Shown here in pieces: positions 29,872 to 38,815 of a DNA stretch of 64,000 bases; within the stretch, counting starts at the first letter, position 1, and each line of letters begins with the position of its first letter. Origin of the DNA: Paenibacillus sp. KS-LC4 (GTDB lineage: Bacteria; Bacillota; Bacilli; Paenibacillales; Paenibacillaceae). The stretch spans positions 2,932,501-2,996,500 of the forward strand of contig NZ_CP145905.1 in NCBI RefSeq assembly GCF_036894955.1, written 5' to 3'. The notes below the pieces were generated by a model. It searched no databases, was not told where the DNA came from, and saw only the letters and a list, made by a program, of their open reading frames with translations. The position numbers were made by a program, and so were the translations under genes.

Positions 29872-31107
29872 ATGAAACGATTGATTTGGCTAGGCTGTTT
29901 GTCTTACTTCATTATCGGGCTTGCCCATGTTGTGCTTGGCTCTGTATTGCCCGTTGTGCTTGAGCATTATGGCAAAGCCTACAGCGAAGGCGGCACGCTC
30001 ATTTTCACACAGTTCGGCGGATTTCTAGTCGGCGTGCTGCTCTCGCCGTGGCTGAACCGTCATTTGGGCAAAAGGGGAGGACTGCTCCTTGCTTTCGCTA
30101 TGCTGTTTAGCGCCGAGCTTGCCTTCATGCTGCTGCCGCCTTGGAGCTTGCTGTATCCGATCGCCATTGTAGCTGGCTTTGGCTTTGGCATGATTGAAGC
30201 GGTAATCGGAACGATTATTATCGCAGCAGTCAAAAATCAAACGGCCGTCGCCATGAGCCGCCTTGAGGTGTTTTTCGGCGTAGGCGCTATGGTGATGCCG
30301 CTCATTGCAAGCGGCCTGATCTGGGCCAATTATTGGCAGCTGTCCTTTATGTTCGTTTCGCTATTTGCTATTTTGTCTTTGATTTTGTGGGCAAAAGGCT
30401 CCTTTGGCGAGCTTGATGCGGTGCTGCGAAAGTCAGTCGCAGCGGCGGCAGAGGAAAGGCAGCAGGCGAAAAGTGGAGGCAAGCCGCTTTATCAGGGCAA
30501 GCAGTGGATTATTTTTTCCTTATTCCTTGTGTTTTTCTTTCTCTATGTGGGGACGGAGATGAGCCTTGCAAACTTTATGCCCGCCATTCTTATTGAGAAG
30601 CTAGGCATGAAGGAGGCAGGAGCAACGCTAAGTGTAACCTGCTTCTGGGTTGCAATGGCATTCGGACGAATGTTCGCCGGCGTCATTGCCGAGAAAATCA
30701 AATACCGGGTGTACATAATGGCGAGCTGTGGTGCGACGGTGCTGCTGTGCATCCTGTTTCCGTTCATGAACCAGGTATGGTCCGCTTTTGCGGTTATATT
30801 GCTGCTTGGACTTGCTATGTCCGGCGTGTTCTCTATTGCGCTCGTCTTTTCGAGCAAGCTGCTGCCAGGCGCTGAGGAATCTACCCCAAGCTTTATGATT
30901 GCAGCGGGTGGTGTCGGTGGTGCCGTACTGCCGCTTACGATGGGCTGGGGGCTGGATCATTTGCAGTTGAACCAGTCGGTATGGCTGCTGGCTGCTTTTT
31001 CCGCTGGATTGATTGTATTGAGTGTTGTCGCCTTCCGGTTGGATCGCAGGCAATTGAGCATGCGGGCTGGGGGAGGCTCTATAGGACGGCCTAAGCACGA
31101 AACATAA
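29872..31107 (+). CDS. MFS transporter, FucP/sugar-permease-like
   Basis: The 411-residue product has about 12 transmembrane helices with a cytoplasmic loop near residues 190-215. MFS signature segments are seen after TM2 (PWLNRHLGKRGG) and in the second half (GRMFAGVIAEKIKYR). The start is ATG 29872 (or the adjacent 29869) behind AGAAGGAG. It follows the DUF5107-TPR gene without a clear terminator between them, so uptake or export of the carbohydrate handled by that protein is a reasonable inference. The substrate is not known. Confidence 0.85.
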   Translation: MKRLIWLGCLSYFIIGLAHVVLGSVLPVVLEHYGKAYSEGGTLIFTQFGGFLVGVLLSPWLNRHLGKRGGLLLAFAMLFSAELAFMLLPPWSLLYPIAIVAGFGFGMIEAVIGTIIIAAVKNQTAVAMSRLEVFFGVGAMVMPLIASGLIWANYWQLSFMFVSLFAILSLILWAKGSFGELDAVLRKSVAAAAEERQQAKSGGKPLYQGKQWIIFSLFLVFFFLYVGTEMSLANFMPAILIEKLGMKEAGATLSVTCFWVAMAFGRMFAGVIAEKIKYRVYIMASCGATVLLCILFPFMNQVWSAFAVILLLGLAMSGVFSIALVFSSKLLPGAEESTPSFMIAAGGVGGAVLPLTMGWGLDHLQLNQSVWLLAAFSAGLIVLSVVAFRLDRRQLSMRAGGGSIGRPKHET

Positions 31108-31117
31108 AAGGCTGACG

Positions 31118-31156
31118 AAACTGTAAATTGCCAAACGGCGGTTTGCAGTTTTTTTA
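31118..31156 (+). terminator. Intrinsic terminator after MFS gene
   Basis: AAACTG...CCAAACgg pairs with the downstream GGTTTGCAGTTT arm, followed by seven T's. It separates the MFS gene from the 5-oxoprolinase operon. No further signal was found in 31157-31379 beyond a possible TATACT at 31312. Confidence 0.75.
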
Positions 31157-31379
31157 TTGTCTACGTCTGTTTTAGACCTGATTTTTGCTTGAGGGGTGAA
31201 GGAAGGAGGAACGTTATCTATTGCCGAATGTTATAGCAGGAGCACATGACAGATGATGGCAAGCGGGTGAAGCGAGCGGTAAAGCAAATATCTATTGTGC
31301 TGGGATGTGATTATACTGATCATTGACCGATATAAGAAATAAGAGCTTACAATTTATTTGTGAAAAAAGAGGTGAGGGC

Positions 31380-32144
31380 GTGTCTATTGCTCCTGTCCAT
31401 CCAGTCTTTGAAGTAAAGCTGTCGCCTCTCGGAGATACGGCGATTATCGTAGAGCTCGGCAGCGCGATTGACTGCAAGACGCATGAGCGCGTGCAAGCAC
31501 TCCGCACCTATTTGCAGCGTGAGCCATTTCCTGGCTTCGTTGAGCTTGTTCCGGCTTATGTCACGCTGACGATTTTTTATGATCCAATGAAGCTGCTGAC
31601 CTCGCTAGCCGAGAACAACTGGCATTCGCAAGCTGAAGCGGCTGCTTCTCCGTATGAATGGGTATTCCAGTTGCTCACGAACATGGTCAGCAAGCTGGAA
31701 GGGGAGCAGGCTGCTGCTCCACGAATCGTAAGGCTGCCCGTTTGCTATGGCGGAGAGCTGGGGCCGGATCTCGCAGCGGTTGCGGAACATAGCGGACTTT
31801 CGGAAAAAGATGTCATCGCCTTGCATGCGGCGCAGCCATATCTCGTACATATGGTGGGCTTTGCACCTGGCTTTCCTTATTTGGGAGGCCTGCCTGAGCG
31901 AATCGCGACACCTCGGCGGACCACGCCCCGCTTGCGTATTGAGCCAGGCAGTGTAGGTATCGGCGGCAATCAGACGGGCGTCTACCCTATCATCTCCCCT
32001 GGCGGCTGGCATATTATCGGGCGTACTCCGCTCGCTCTGTTCCGTCCGTCACATGAGCAGCCGAGCTTATTGCAGGCGGGAGATCAGGTTTATTTTGAGC
32101 CGATTAGCTATGAAGCCTTTATGGCATGGGAGGAGCAGACATAA
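31380..32144 (+). CDS. pxpB: 5-oxoprolinase subunit B (KipI family)
   Basis: The 254-residue product has the KipI layout: LSPLGDTAIIVELG at the N-terminus, then the cyclophilin-like C-terminal domain with VCYGGELGPDL, FAPGFPYLGGLPERIATPRR and GSVGIGGNQTGVYPIISPGGWHIIGRTP. The ORF extends upstream to 31323. GTG 31380 is preferred because of AGAGGTGAGG just upstream and the KipI-like length. Its stop overlaps the pxpC start by one base. With PxpA and PxpC it forms the ATP-dependent 5-oxoprolinase that opens pyroglutamate to glutamate. Confidence 0.92.
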   Translation: MSIAPVHPVFEVKLSPLGDTAIIVELGSAIDCKTHERVQALRTYLQREPFPGFVELVPAYVTLTIFYDPMKLLTSLAENNWHSQAEAAASPYEWVFQLLTNMVSKLEGEQAAAPRIVRLPVCYGGELGPDLAAVAEHSGLSEKDVIALHAAQPYLVHMVGFAPGFPYLGGLPERIATPRRTTPRLRIEPGSVGIGGNQTGVYPIISPGGWHIIGRTPLALFRPSHEQPSLLQAGDQVYFEPISYEAFMAWEEQT

Positions 32145-33160
32145 TGGGCATTCGAATTAAACATGCTGGTCTCCTCACGACTGTGCAGGATCGAGGGCGT
32201 CCCGGCTATAGGCAGCAGGGCATTATTGCAGGCGGGGCAATGGATGATTTTGCGCTTCGCGCCGCTAATTTGCTCGTTGGCAATGAGGCGGGAGCAGCGG
32301 TGCTGGAAGCTACGCTTATCGGCCCGAAGCTGATTTTTGAGCAGGATGCATTAATCGCTATTTGCGGGGGCAATCTGTCGCCTGCCGTGCAAGGAACAGC
32401 CGTACCGCTGTGGCGGCCGGTATACATAAAAGCAGGGAATGAGTTGTCGTTCGGAGCTTGCCAGGCGGGCGCCCGCGCTTATATAGCAGCGGCCGGAGGC
32501 ATTGATGTCCCGCTAGTTATGGGGAGCAGAAGCACGTACACACGTGCGGCGATAGGCGGCTTTGCAGGCCGCGCGTTGCGAGCGGGGGATGTGCTGGCGA
32601 TCGGAGAAGGAGCATCGGAAACGCTGTTTTATTGGGAGCAGGAGGCGGAGGACAGGCAGGACGACGCGCCTTTTTTTGCAACCAGCTGGTCGATTGGCTC
32701 AGAGGGACGTCCCTTTTATCGGAAAAATCCGGTCATTCGCTTCGTGCCGGGACGGCATTTTGATGCGTTTACCGAAGGGAGCAGAAAGCATTTTTTGCAA
32801 AGCGATTTTCGAATATCTTCGCAATCGGATCGGATGGGCTATCGGCTGGAAGGACCGCGTCTTGGGACAGCAGCAGCGCTGGAGCCTATTTCGGAGGCGG
32901 TGTCCATGGGAACGATTCAGGTTCCTGCTGGCGGCAGCCCGATAATTTTGATGGCGGACCATCAGACGATTGGCGGCTATCCGAAAATCGCCCAAGTGGC
33001 GACGGTAGATTTGCCGCTGCTTGCGCAAGTAAAACCGGGTGAGACGATTAGATTCCAGCAAATTACACGGCAAAAATCAGAAGAGCTTTACATCAAGCAT
33101 GAGCTTCAAATGCAGCGTCTCTCCATGTTTATTGAAATACGCTATAGAGAGGAGAGATAG
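32144..33160 (+). CDS. pxpC: 5-oxoprolinase subunit C (KipA/biotin-dependent carboxyltransferase-like)
   Basis: The 338-residue product starts [26 protein letters not shown] and continues with [17 protein letters not shown]. Later it has [17 protein letters not shown] and [13 protein letters not shown]. These define the KipA/PxpC family. ATG 32144 overlaps the last base of the pxpB stop (TAATG), indicating translational coupling. It should form the catalytic complex with PxpB and act with PxpA. Confidence 0.93.
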   Translation: MGIRIKHAGLLTTVQDRGRPGYRQQGIIAGGAMDDFALRAANLLVGNEAGAAVLEATLIGPKLIFEQDALIAICGGNLSPAVQGTAVPLWRPVYIKAGNELSFGACQAGARAYIAAAGGIDVPLVMGSRSTYTRAAIGGFAGRALRAGDVLAIGEGASETLFYWEQEAEDRQDDAPFFATSWSIGSEGRPFYRKNPVIRFVPGRHFDAFTEGSRKHFLQSDFRISSQSDRMGYRLEGPRLGTAAALEPISEAVSMGTIQVPAGGSPIILMADHQTIGGYPKIAQVATVDLPLLAQVKPGETIRFQQITRQKSEELYIKHELQMQRLSMFIEIRYREER

Positions 33161-33164
33161 ACGA

Positions 33165-33950
33165 ATGACGCTGACCATTGATCTGAATTGTGATTTGGGC
33201 GAGCATTATGGCGTGTATGAGCTGGGGCAGGATGCTGAGTTGCTGCCGCTCCTTACATCGGCCAACATTGCTTGCGGCTTTCATGCCGGCGATCCGGGGA
33301 CGATGAGGCGAACGGTGAAGCTGGCGCTGGAAAATGGCGTTGCCATCGGCGCCCACCCTGGGCTGCCGGACTTAATCGGCTTCGGACGGCGTGAGATGGC
33401 GATTTCGCCAGAGGAAGCCTATGAGCTGACCGTATATCAAATCAGCGCGCTGAATGGCTTTGTGAGGTCGGAGGGCGGTGTGATGCAGCATGTGAAGCCT
33501 CATGGCGCTCTCTATAACATGGCTGCGAAACGCGCCGAACTGGCTGAAGCGATTGCTGAAGCGGTGTATAAGGTGAATCCGGAGCTTATTTTATACGGCT
33601 TATCGGGGAGCGAATTGATTCATGCGGGCAAAAAGCGAGGGCTGCGCACGGCGAGCGAGGTGTTTGCAGATCGTACCTACCAGCAAGACGGCTCACTGAC
33701 ACCCCGCAATCAAGCAGGCGCTCTCATAGAGGAGCCGAAGGAAGCGCTGAAGCAGCTTCTTCAGATGCTCAGAGAAGGAGCTGTATCGTCGGCGCAGGGA
33801 GTGAAGATTCCGCTAGCTGCGGAAACGATTTGTGTGCACGGTGATGGGGAGAGGGCTCTCTTGTTCGTCAGGCAGATTCGCAAGCTGCTGGAATCGGAAG
33901 GAATTATTCTTTGTGCGCCGAGCTCCAATCCATTTCATTCATTCAATTAA
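33165..33950 (+). CDS. pxpA: 5-oxoprolinase subunit A (LamB/YcsF family)
   Basis: The 261-residue product begins [15 protein letters not shown] and has [47 protein letters not shown] and VCVHGD-like [10 protein letters not shown]. These are the conserved motifs of the LamB/YcsF family. It starts at ATG 33165, four bases after pxpC and behind GAGAGGAGAG. The order here is B-C-A. The operon allows use of 5-oxoproline from peptides and damaged glutamine, which fits the peptide-utilisation genes further on. Confidence 0.94.
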   Translation: MTLTIDLNCDLGEHYGVYELGQDAELLPLLTSANIACGFHAGDPGTMRRTVKLALENGVAIGAHPGLPDLIGFGRREMAISPEEAYELTVYQISALNGFVRSEGGVMQHVKPHGALYNMAAKRAELAEAIAEAVYKVNPELILYGLSGSELIHAGKKRGLRTASEVFADRTYQQDGSLTPRNQAGALIEEPKEALKQLLQMLREGAVSSAQGVKIPLAAETICVHGDGERALLFVRQIRKLLESEGIILCAPSSNPFHSFN

Positions 33951-34032
33951 TGAGCTTCTCTAGTGGATATGCTATTATCATTTCAATAAGAAATAGGAAG
34001 ATGTCATCATTATGTTTGCAGGGGGCTGGAAA

Positions 34033-34569
34033 ATGGATGATTTGCGCTTTCCCATCGGTTTGTTTGAGCAGGAGGGTGAGATTTCGCAGCAGCAGCTGGA
34101 TCGCTGGTTTGCCGACATTGAATCGGCTCCAGCACGGCTTCGAGCAGCTGTAATCGACCTAAGCGAGGAGCAGCTTGATACGGTATATCGCCCGGACGGC
34201 TGGACGGTAAGACAGGTTGTACATCATTTGGCGGACAGCCACATGAACGCGTATACACGGTATAAGCTGGCGCTGACAGAAGAAATGCCGACTATACGTC
34301 CTTATTATGAGGAAAGATGGGCCGAGCTTAGTGACGGGCGTACAGGCCCTATTGAGTTGTCCTTAGCGCTTCTCGATGCGCTGCACGGCAGGTGGCTGCT
34401 GCTGCTTCGCTCGCTAAGCCGTGAGCAGCTAGAGCGCGCTTTTATCCATCCCGAATCTGGAAATACAATTAGGCTGGATTGGAATGCAGGCAATTATGCA
34501 TGGCATGGCAATCATCATATCGCCCATATTACCCGGCTGCGTGAGCGTATGGGCTGGAGCATGGAGTAA
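34033..34569 (+). CDS. yfiT: YfiT/BstA-type DinB-fold protein (putative bacillithiol transferase)
   Basis: The 178-residue protein is a DinB four-helix protein closely resembling Bacillus YfiT: LRFPIGLFEQEGEIS, RPDGWTVRQVVHHLADSHMNAY and YAWHGNHHIAHIT provide three His residues for a metal. BstA-type members transfer bacillithiol to electrophiles. ATG 34033 corresponds to the family start; the ORF can be extended to ATG 34012. Confidence 0.88.
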   Translation: MDDLRFPIGLFEQEGEISQQQLDRWFADIESAPARLRAAVIDLSEEQLDTVYRPDGWTVRQVVHHLADSHMNAYTRYKLALTEEMPTIRPYYEERWAELSDGRTGPIELSLALLDALHGRWLLLLRSLSREQLERAFIHPESGNTIRLDWNAGNYAWHGNHHIAHITRLRERMGWSME

Positions 34570-34621
34570 CATACAATAGCAGGCAAGACTGTTTATCACT
34601 CGAAAAAGGGGGGCGCTTGGA

Positions 34622-35215
34622 ATGGATTTGGAACGTATTTATTTGGATAGCATCCAATCACAGTTCCACTACTACAAAAAACTGGCTGAGAAAGCGATGA
34701 ATCAGGTTGAGCCAGAGCAGCTATTTGTGCAGCCTAAAGAGGATGTGAACAGCATTGGCACCATCGTCAAGCATATGTGCGGCAACATTTTGTCCAGATG
34801 GACGGATTTCCTGACGTCAGACGGGGAAAAGGAATGGCGGGATCGCGATGCCGAGTTTGAAAACGATTGGGCGAATAAGGAAGAGCTGCTCGCGAGCTGG
34901 GATGAAGCATGGGCTTGTTTTTTTGAGGCGATAGACTCGCTCCAGCCGGAGCAGCTTGGTCAAATTATTTATATTCGCAACGAAGGGCATACCGTTTTAG
35001 AGGCGATCAACCGTCAGCTGGCACATTACCCCTATCATATCGGACAAATCGTTTATGCGGCAAAAGGGTTAAAGGAAAACGAATGGAACAGTTTGTCCGT
35101 GCCAAGAAACGGCTCGAAGCAATACAATGCCGGGAAATTTGCCAAAGAGAAAGCGATCAAGCATTTTACCGATGAGGAGCTAAAGCGGTTGGATGGTGAT
35201 GGACTTAGAGAATGA
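34622..35215 (+). CDS. DUF1572/DinB-like protein
   Basis: The 197-residue protein has the DinB-like layout of the DUF1572 family: an N-terminal helix YLDSIQSQFHYYKKLAEKAM, then NSIGTIVKHMCGNILSRWTDFL with one metal-type His, and NRQLAHYPYHIGQIVYAAK with two more. It is probably a metal-binding enzyme whose reaction is unknown. The start is ATG 34622 behind a G-rich ribosome binding site. It follows the YfiT gene by 52 bases and ends just before a strong terminator. Confidence 0.87.
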   Translation: MDLERIYLDSIQSQFHYYKKLAEKAMNQVEPEQLFVQPKEDVNSIGTIVKHMCGNILSRWTDFLTSDGEKEWRDRDAEFENDWANKEELLASWDEAWACFFEAIDSLQPEQLGQIIYIRNEGHTVLEAINRQLAHYPYHIGQIVYAAKGLKENEWNSLSVPRNGSKQYNAGKFAKEKAIKHFTDEELKRLDGDGLRE

Positions 35216-35225
35216 GACGTTTATT

Positions 35226-35257
35226 AAACCGTCAAAGCACGCTTTGACGGTTTTTTT
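35226..35257 (+). terminator. Intrinsic terminator
   Basis: AAACCGTCAAAGC and GCTTTGACGGTTT form a perfect 13-base stem with a two-base spacer region, followed by T7. It ends the YfiT-DUF1572 unit. Confidence 0.92.
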
Positions 35258-35367
35258 GTGTTCAAGTGGGGGGAAAGTTTCGAAAAGGGGTTACATATGC
35301 CTATACCGCACAGTGGCTTGCTGCATAGGCTGTTATCATTACTAGGAAACGAAGGAGCTTAATCCGG

Positions 35368-35514
35368 ATGTCAAAAACAACTACAAAACCGGAATCGAAT
35401 GAGCCTTCAGCCGATGATCTCGCCTTATGGTCCGCAGTTATATTAGTGGTCGGTGATCTTTTTGGGCTATTTGCTGTTTTAAAAGCCAGAGCGGAGAAAG
35501 AGGATACCTCCTGA
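35368..35514 (+). CDS. Small hydrophobic protein, paralogue 1 (48 aa)
   Basis: The 48-residue frame starts at ATG 35368 behind GAAGGAG and ends with TGA at 35512. It has a polar Thr/Lys/Glu N-terminus, the motif DDLALWSAVILVVGDLF forming one hydrophobic helix, then FAVLKARAEKED. It is clearly related to the next small gene (DDL...S....GD...L.ALK.A.AE pattern), which supports both being real. Function unknown; a membrane-associated or amphipathic small protein. Confidence 0.6.
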   Translation: MSKTTTKPESNEPSADDLALWSAVILVVGDLFGLFAVLKARAEKEDTS

Positions 35515-35585
35515 AGAGGTTTTGAACAATCTCGCTTTATATATATGGCTGATTAATATAATCAATTGTTGAGGAGGGGTTAATA

Positions 35586-35756
35586 ATGGCTCATGAACAA
35601 AAAATAACCTCTGACGACCTATTTAAAATTTCAGCTTCGTTGTCGCTGATTGGTGATGGCTTAGCCTTGCTAGCGTTAAAAAAGGCGGAAGCGGAAAGCG
35701 TTAATCAGAAGGCGATGACCGCGGCATTAAATCGCTTGATTCGAAAACGTCCCTAA
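35586..35756 (+). CDS. Small hydrophobic protein, paralogue 2 (56 aa)
   Basis: The frame starts at ATG 35586 behind a strong GAGGAGGGG and stops at TAA 35754. The core SDDLFKISASLSLIGDGLALLALKKAEAE parallels the previous small protein residue by residue. The C-terminus is basic (NRLIRKRP). A terminator follows at 35797. Function unknown. Confidence 0.62.
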   Translation: MAHEQKITSDDLFKISASLSLIGDGLALLALKKAEAESVNQKAMTAALNRLIRKRP

Positions 35757-35796
35757 ACGATAAATGAAGGGCGGATAGGCAAATGAAATCGGGAGG

Positions 35797-35821
35797 AAAG
35801 CCTGTTCACACAGGCTTTTTG
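35797..35821 (+). terminator. Intrinsic terminator after the small-protein pair
   Basis: AAAGCCTGT and ACAGGCTTT form a short perfect stem with a TCAC loop and a T5 tail. Confidence 0.85.
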
Positions 35822-35953
35822 GTCGTTATACAACCCTATAGCTGTTTCGGAAAAAGGCAGTGAATGAGCTTGGTTTTCAATAATAAAGGATATCGTAGTA
35901 TAATGTGGTCTTACTTAACATTTTGGTAAAGCCTCAATGGACAATAACTCAAC

Positions 35954-36619
35954 TTGGCAACAATTCGAGACAATAAGGAAGTGGTTGGAATTTCTATTTC
36001 AAAGTTGAATTTGCTGGCAGTAGTCTGCTTCGTTCTCTTTATATTAATCGGATTAACCTTTCAAACCCCATTTGTGAAAATGATGGATCAATGGTTGATT
36101 CATTACATTCAAGCGTTTGAAGCTCCAAGCTGGACAAGCATTATGAAATTTCTTTCGTTTATTGGCTCTGTAAACGTTGTGATTATAAGCTCAGTTCCCA
36201 TTATTTTATTTTTGCTTTTTGTATGGAAAAGCCGCAGGGAGACGCTTCTTTTTTTAATAGCTGTATTTGGCTCTGCGCTGCTCAATGCGGGGCTAAAGCT
36301 ATTGTTTCAACGGGCAAGGCCGAGCTTGAATGCGATTATTACCGAAGTCGGGTACAGCTTTCCAAGCGGGCATTCGATGAATGCGTTTACCTTTTATGGC
36401 ATCCTTACGTACTTATGCTGGCGGCATATTCCATCAGAGCAGGCAAGGAAATGGCTGCTTGCCTTCAGCTCGATTATGATTGTCGGCATTGGGCTCAGCC
36501 GAATATATTTAGGCGTGCATTATCCAAGTGATGTCGTAGGTGCATATTTGATCAGCTTGGTTTGGCTGATTGCTGTTATTCAGTGCACGCGGTACTTTAC
36601 TCGTGTACAAGCTGCTTAA
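35954..36619 (+). CDS. PAP2 family phosphatase
   Basis: The product has about 220 residues and six membrane segments. The three PAP2 signature motifs are present: KLLFQRARP, SFPSGHSMNA and SRIYLGVHYPSD. The enzyme should dephosphorylate a lipid phosphate such as undecaprenyl diphosphate or phosphatidate at the outer face of the membrane. The start is unclear: an in-frame stop at 35945 limits it to TTG 35954 (no good ribosome binding site), GTG 35981 or TTG 36005. Confidence 0.88.
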   Translation: MATIRDNKEVVGISISKLNLLAVVCFVLFILIGLTFQTPFVKMMDQWLIHYIQAFEAPSWTSIMKFLSFIGSVNVVIISSVPIILFLLFVWKSRRETLLFLIAVFGSALLNAGLKLLFQRARPSLNAIITEVGYSFPSGHSMNAFTFYGILTYLCWRHIPSEQARKWLLAFSSIMIVGIGLSRIYLGVHYPSDVVGAYLISLVWLIAVIQCTRYFTRVQAA

Positions 36620-36663
36620 AGCTGTGTATACAGCTCCAAAATCAACATGAAATAGCAGGGCAG

Positions 36664-36712
36664 ACCGCCGTAGAGCTTGGATGATAGGTCCAAGCCCTGC
36701 GGCGGTTTTTTG
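36664..36712 (+). terminator. Intrinsic terminator after PAP2 gene
   Basis: ACCGCCG...GCTTGGA pairs with TCCAAGC...CGGCGGT, followed by T6. Confidence 0.85.
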
Positions 36713-36764
36713 AAATATGAATGAAGAATAAGGTTCAGCCTAATATGAAAATTCAAATACCAAG

Positions 36765-36813
36765 TTGACAGATAGGGATTGATGTGGTAGTTTTGGTCTA
36801 AGGTTTGAACCTT
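36765..36813 (+). promoter_or_regulatory. Promoter and candidate operator of the GntR/peptide-uptake locus
   Basis: TTGACA at 36765-36770, a 17-base spacer and TAGTTT at 36788 form a sigma-A-like promoter. Just downstream, AAGGTT-TG-AACCTT (36800-36813) is an inverted repeat with perfect 6-base arms, placed where a GntR dimer could block initiation. It lies 31 bases before the gntR start, so autorepression is a reasonable inference. Confidence 0.5.
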
Positions 36814-36843
36814 AATGTTTTTCTGTTGAGTTGGAGGGGTCAA

Positions 36844-37557
36844 ATGCAGTTCGAAAAAGTATCCGCTAAAAAAGTTAGCGATTTTATTTTGGAGCAGCTA
36901 GAGGAAGCGATTATCCTTAAAGATTTTCTAGCGGAGGAGCAGCTGCCGACGGAACGGGAGCTTGCAGCGGTATTCAAGGCCAGCAGGCTTGCGGTCAGGG
37001 AAGCTTTATCCGAGCTTGAGGGCAAGGGATTAATTGAGAAGCGAATTGGAGCCAAGGGCGGCACATTCGTTCTTCCTTTAACGATAAACTCGCATCAGAG
37101 AACGCGGGAGGAAGTGCGCGGCGGCTGGGACGATATGCTGAAAGTTTTTGAATATCGCTCCATTATAGAGCCAGAAGCGGCTTACCTCGCTGCAAAGCGG
37201 ATAAGCACGGCAGAGCTCGAACAGCTGCGAGGTTTTATTGAAACGAGCATGGAAGAGGATTGCACGCGTGAAATGTTCCGCTCTCTGGACGTCAAATTTC
37301 ACTTGTCGATTGCGAAAGCTTCCGGCAACGATTATTTCGAGAAGGCAGTCAGGAAAATTCGGACCAAAATTAATCCTGCACTGGATTTAATGCCCTACAA
37401 CGAGAACGTCAGGCGGACAAGTTATGACAAGCATATGCTGCTGCTTGATGCGCTGCAAGCTGGTAATGGAATCGGCGCAAAGGAAGCGATGAAGCAGCAT
37501 ATTGACGAAACGGTACATGCGATTTATGCGCGTGTCGTTGTCGAAGGAGACAGTTAA
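36844..37557 (+). CDS. GntR family regulator, FadR-type (FCD domain)
   Basis: The 237-residue protein has an N-terminal winged helix (LPTERELAAVFKASRLAVREALSELEGKGLIEKR) and a C-terminal all-helical FCD ligand domain with the expected acidic/His pattern (EYRSIIEPEAAYLAAKR, DVKFHLSIAKASGN, DKHMLLLDAL, MKQHIDET) that usually binds a metal and a carboxylate ligand. ATG 36844 has TTGGAGGGG upstream. It heads the gene group for a peptide amidohydrolase and an ABC transporter, which it probably controls. Confidence 0.9.
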   Translation: MQFEKVSAKKVSDFILEQLEEAIILKDFLAEEQLPTERELAAVFKASRLAVREALSELEGKGLIEKRIGAKGGTFVLPLTINSHQRTREEVRGGWDDMLKVFEYRSIIEPEAAYLAAKRISTAELEQLRGFIETSMEEDCTREMFRSLDVKFHLSIAKASGNDYFEKAVRKIRTKINPALDLMPYNENVRRTSYDKHMLLLDALQAGNGIGAKEAMKQHIDETVHAIYARVVVEGDS

Positions 37558-37590
37558 CTGGTCAACCGGCACTGTGGGAGGGTGAGGATT

Positions 37591-38790
37591 TTGAAATTAA
37601 ATGAGCTTCTTGCTCTTGCAAATCAGCAGAAGGAACAACTAGTAGCATGGCGCAGAGACCTCCATCAATACCCTGAAACTGGATTTGAGGAAGTAAGAAC
37701 GTCGGGAATCGTCACCGAGCATTTGCGGCAGCTAGGGTTGGAGGTTCAAACAAATATAGGGAAAACAGGCGTAGTCGCACTGCTTCGCGGTGAAAAGCCT
37801 GGTCCCACCATTGCTCTGCGGGCGGATATGGATGCCTTGCCGATTGAGGATCTGAAATCCGTTGCTTACAAATCGAAAATACCCGGCAAAGCCCATTTAT
37901 GCGGCCATGATGCGCATACAACTATGCTTATGGGTGCCGCTCAGCTGCTTGTGGGTTTAGGCAAGCCAGCCAGCGGAAATATCAAATTTGTGTTTCAGCC
38001 TGCTGAGGAAGGGCTAGCTGGCGCGAAGGCAATGATGGACGACGGTGTGCTGCAAAACCCCGCTGTGGACGTGATGGCCGGGCTGCATGTTTTCCCTTCA
38101 CTGCCGACAGGCTTCATTTCCGTAACGAAGGGGGACGCCTTCGCGTCAGCCGACAGTATTACCATTAAGATCATCGGCAAAGGCGGCCACGCCGCCCGTC
38201 CTCATGAAGGGGTAGATGCGATTACGGTAGCAGCACAGGTGATATCGGCCTTGCAGCATGTGGCTAGTCGTCTAGTTGATCCGCTTGAGCCGGTTGTCGT
38301 GACGATTGGAAAAATCAACGGGGGCTACATGGGGGCGGCGATTGCTCCTGAAGTGGAGATGGTTGGCACAGTCAGAACACTGACGCCGGCAGTCCGCGAG
38401 CGGATGCCGCAGCTGCTTGAAGACATCATTCGCGGCGTGACCTCATCCTTTGGGGCAGACTACGAATTAAACTACAAGATGGGTTATCCGGTTGTGCAAA
38501 ACGATGAAGCAATGGTTGATTTTCTTACCTCGACAAGCGAGCAGTTATTAGGTGGGAAAAAATGGATTTATGTTAAGCCGTCAATGGGCGGCGAGGACTT
38601 TGCCTTTTATTCCGAGGCAGTGCCAAGCGTGTTTTTCCGTCTAGGCGTTGGAAGCGGCGAGGAATATACCTCTTACCCGCTGCATCACCCCCAGTTTGAT
38701 TTGGATGAAGCAGCTCTTCCTTACGGTACGGCCATGCTGTCAGCTCTTGCACTAAACTATTTGGCTGATCCATGGAAAAAAACAAACTAG
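37591..38790 (+). CDS. M20 family amidohydrolase (N-acyl amino acid / peptide hydrolase)
   Basis: This 399-residue enzyme belongs to the M20D amidohydrolases (HipO/AmhX/IAA-amino-acid hydrolase type). Dinuclear metal site residues are seen in LCGHDAHTT (Cys and His, about residue 105), QPAEEG (Glu, about 137), GLHVFPS (His) and HHPQFD near the end. The lid domain contains GKGGHAARPHEG. TTG 37591 fits the GGGAGGGTGAGG site; GTG 37582 would overlap it. It should hydrolyse N-acylated amino acids or small peptides in the cytosol, in line with the adjacent importer. Confidence 0.9.
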   Translation: MKLNELLALANQQKEQLVAWRRDLHQYPETGFEEVRTSGIVTEHLRQLGLEVQTNIGKTGVVALLRGEKPGPTIALRADMDALPIEDLKSVAYKSKIPGKAHLCGHDAHTTMLMGAAQLLVGLGKPASGNIKFVFQPAEEGLAGAKAMMDDGVLQNPAVDVMAGLHVFPSLPTGFISVTKGDAFASADSITIKIIGKGGHAARPHEGVDAITVAAQVISALQHVASRLVDPLEPVVVTIGKINGGYMGAAIAPEVEMVGTVRTLTPAVRERMPQLLEDIIRGVTSSFGADYELNYKMGYPVVQNDEAMVDFLTSTSEQLLGGKKWIYVKPSMGGEDFAFYSEAVPSVFFRLGVGSGEEYTSYPLHHPQFDLDEAALPYGTAMLSALALNYLADPWKKTN

Positions 38791-38815
38791 AACGAATTTC
38801 AGGAGGCTGAGCGAT

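Noticed and set aside
35936..36008. ATG-started short frame (MDNNSTWQQ...) overlapping the PAP2 start
   Set aside because: It ends after about 23 codons in another frame without a ribosome binding site. A frameshift in PAP2 was considered, but the PAP2 helices are complete without it.
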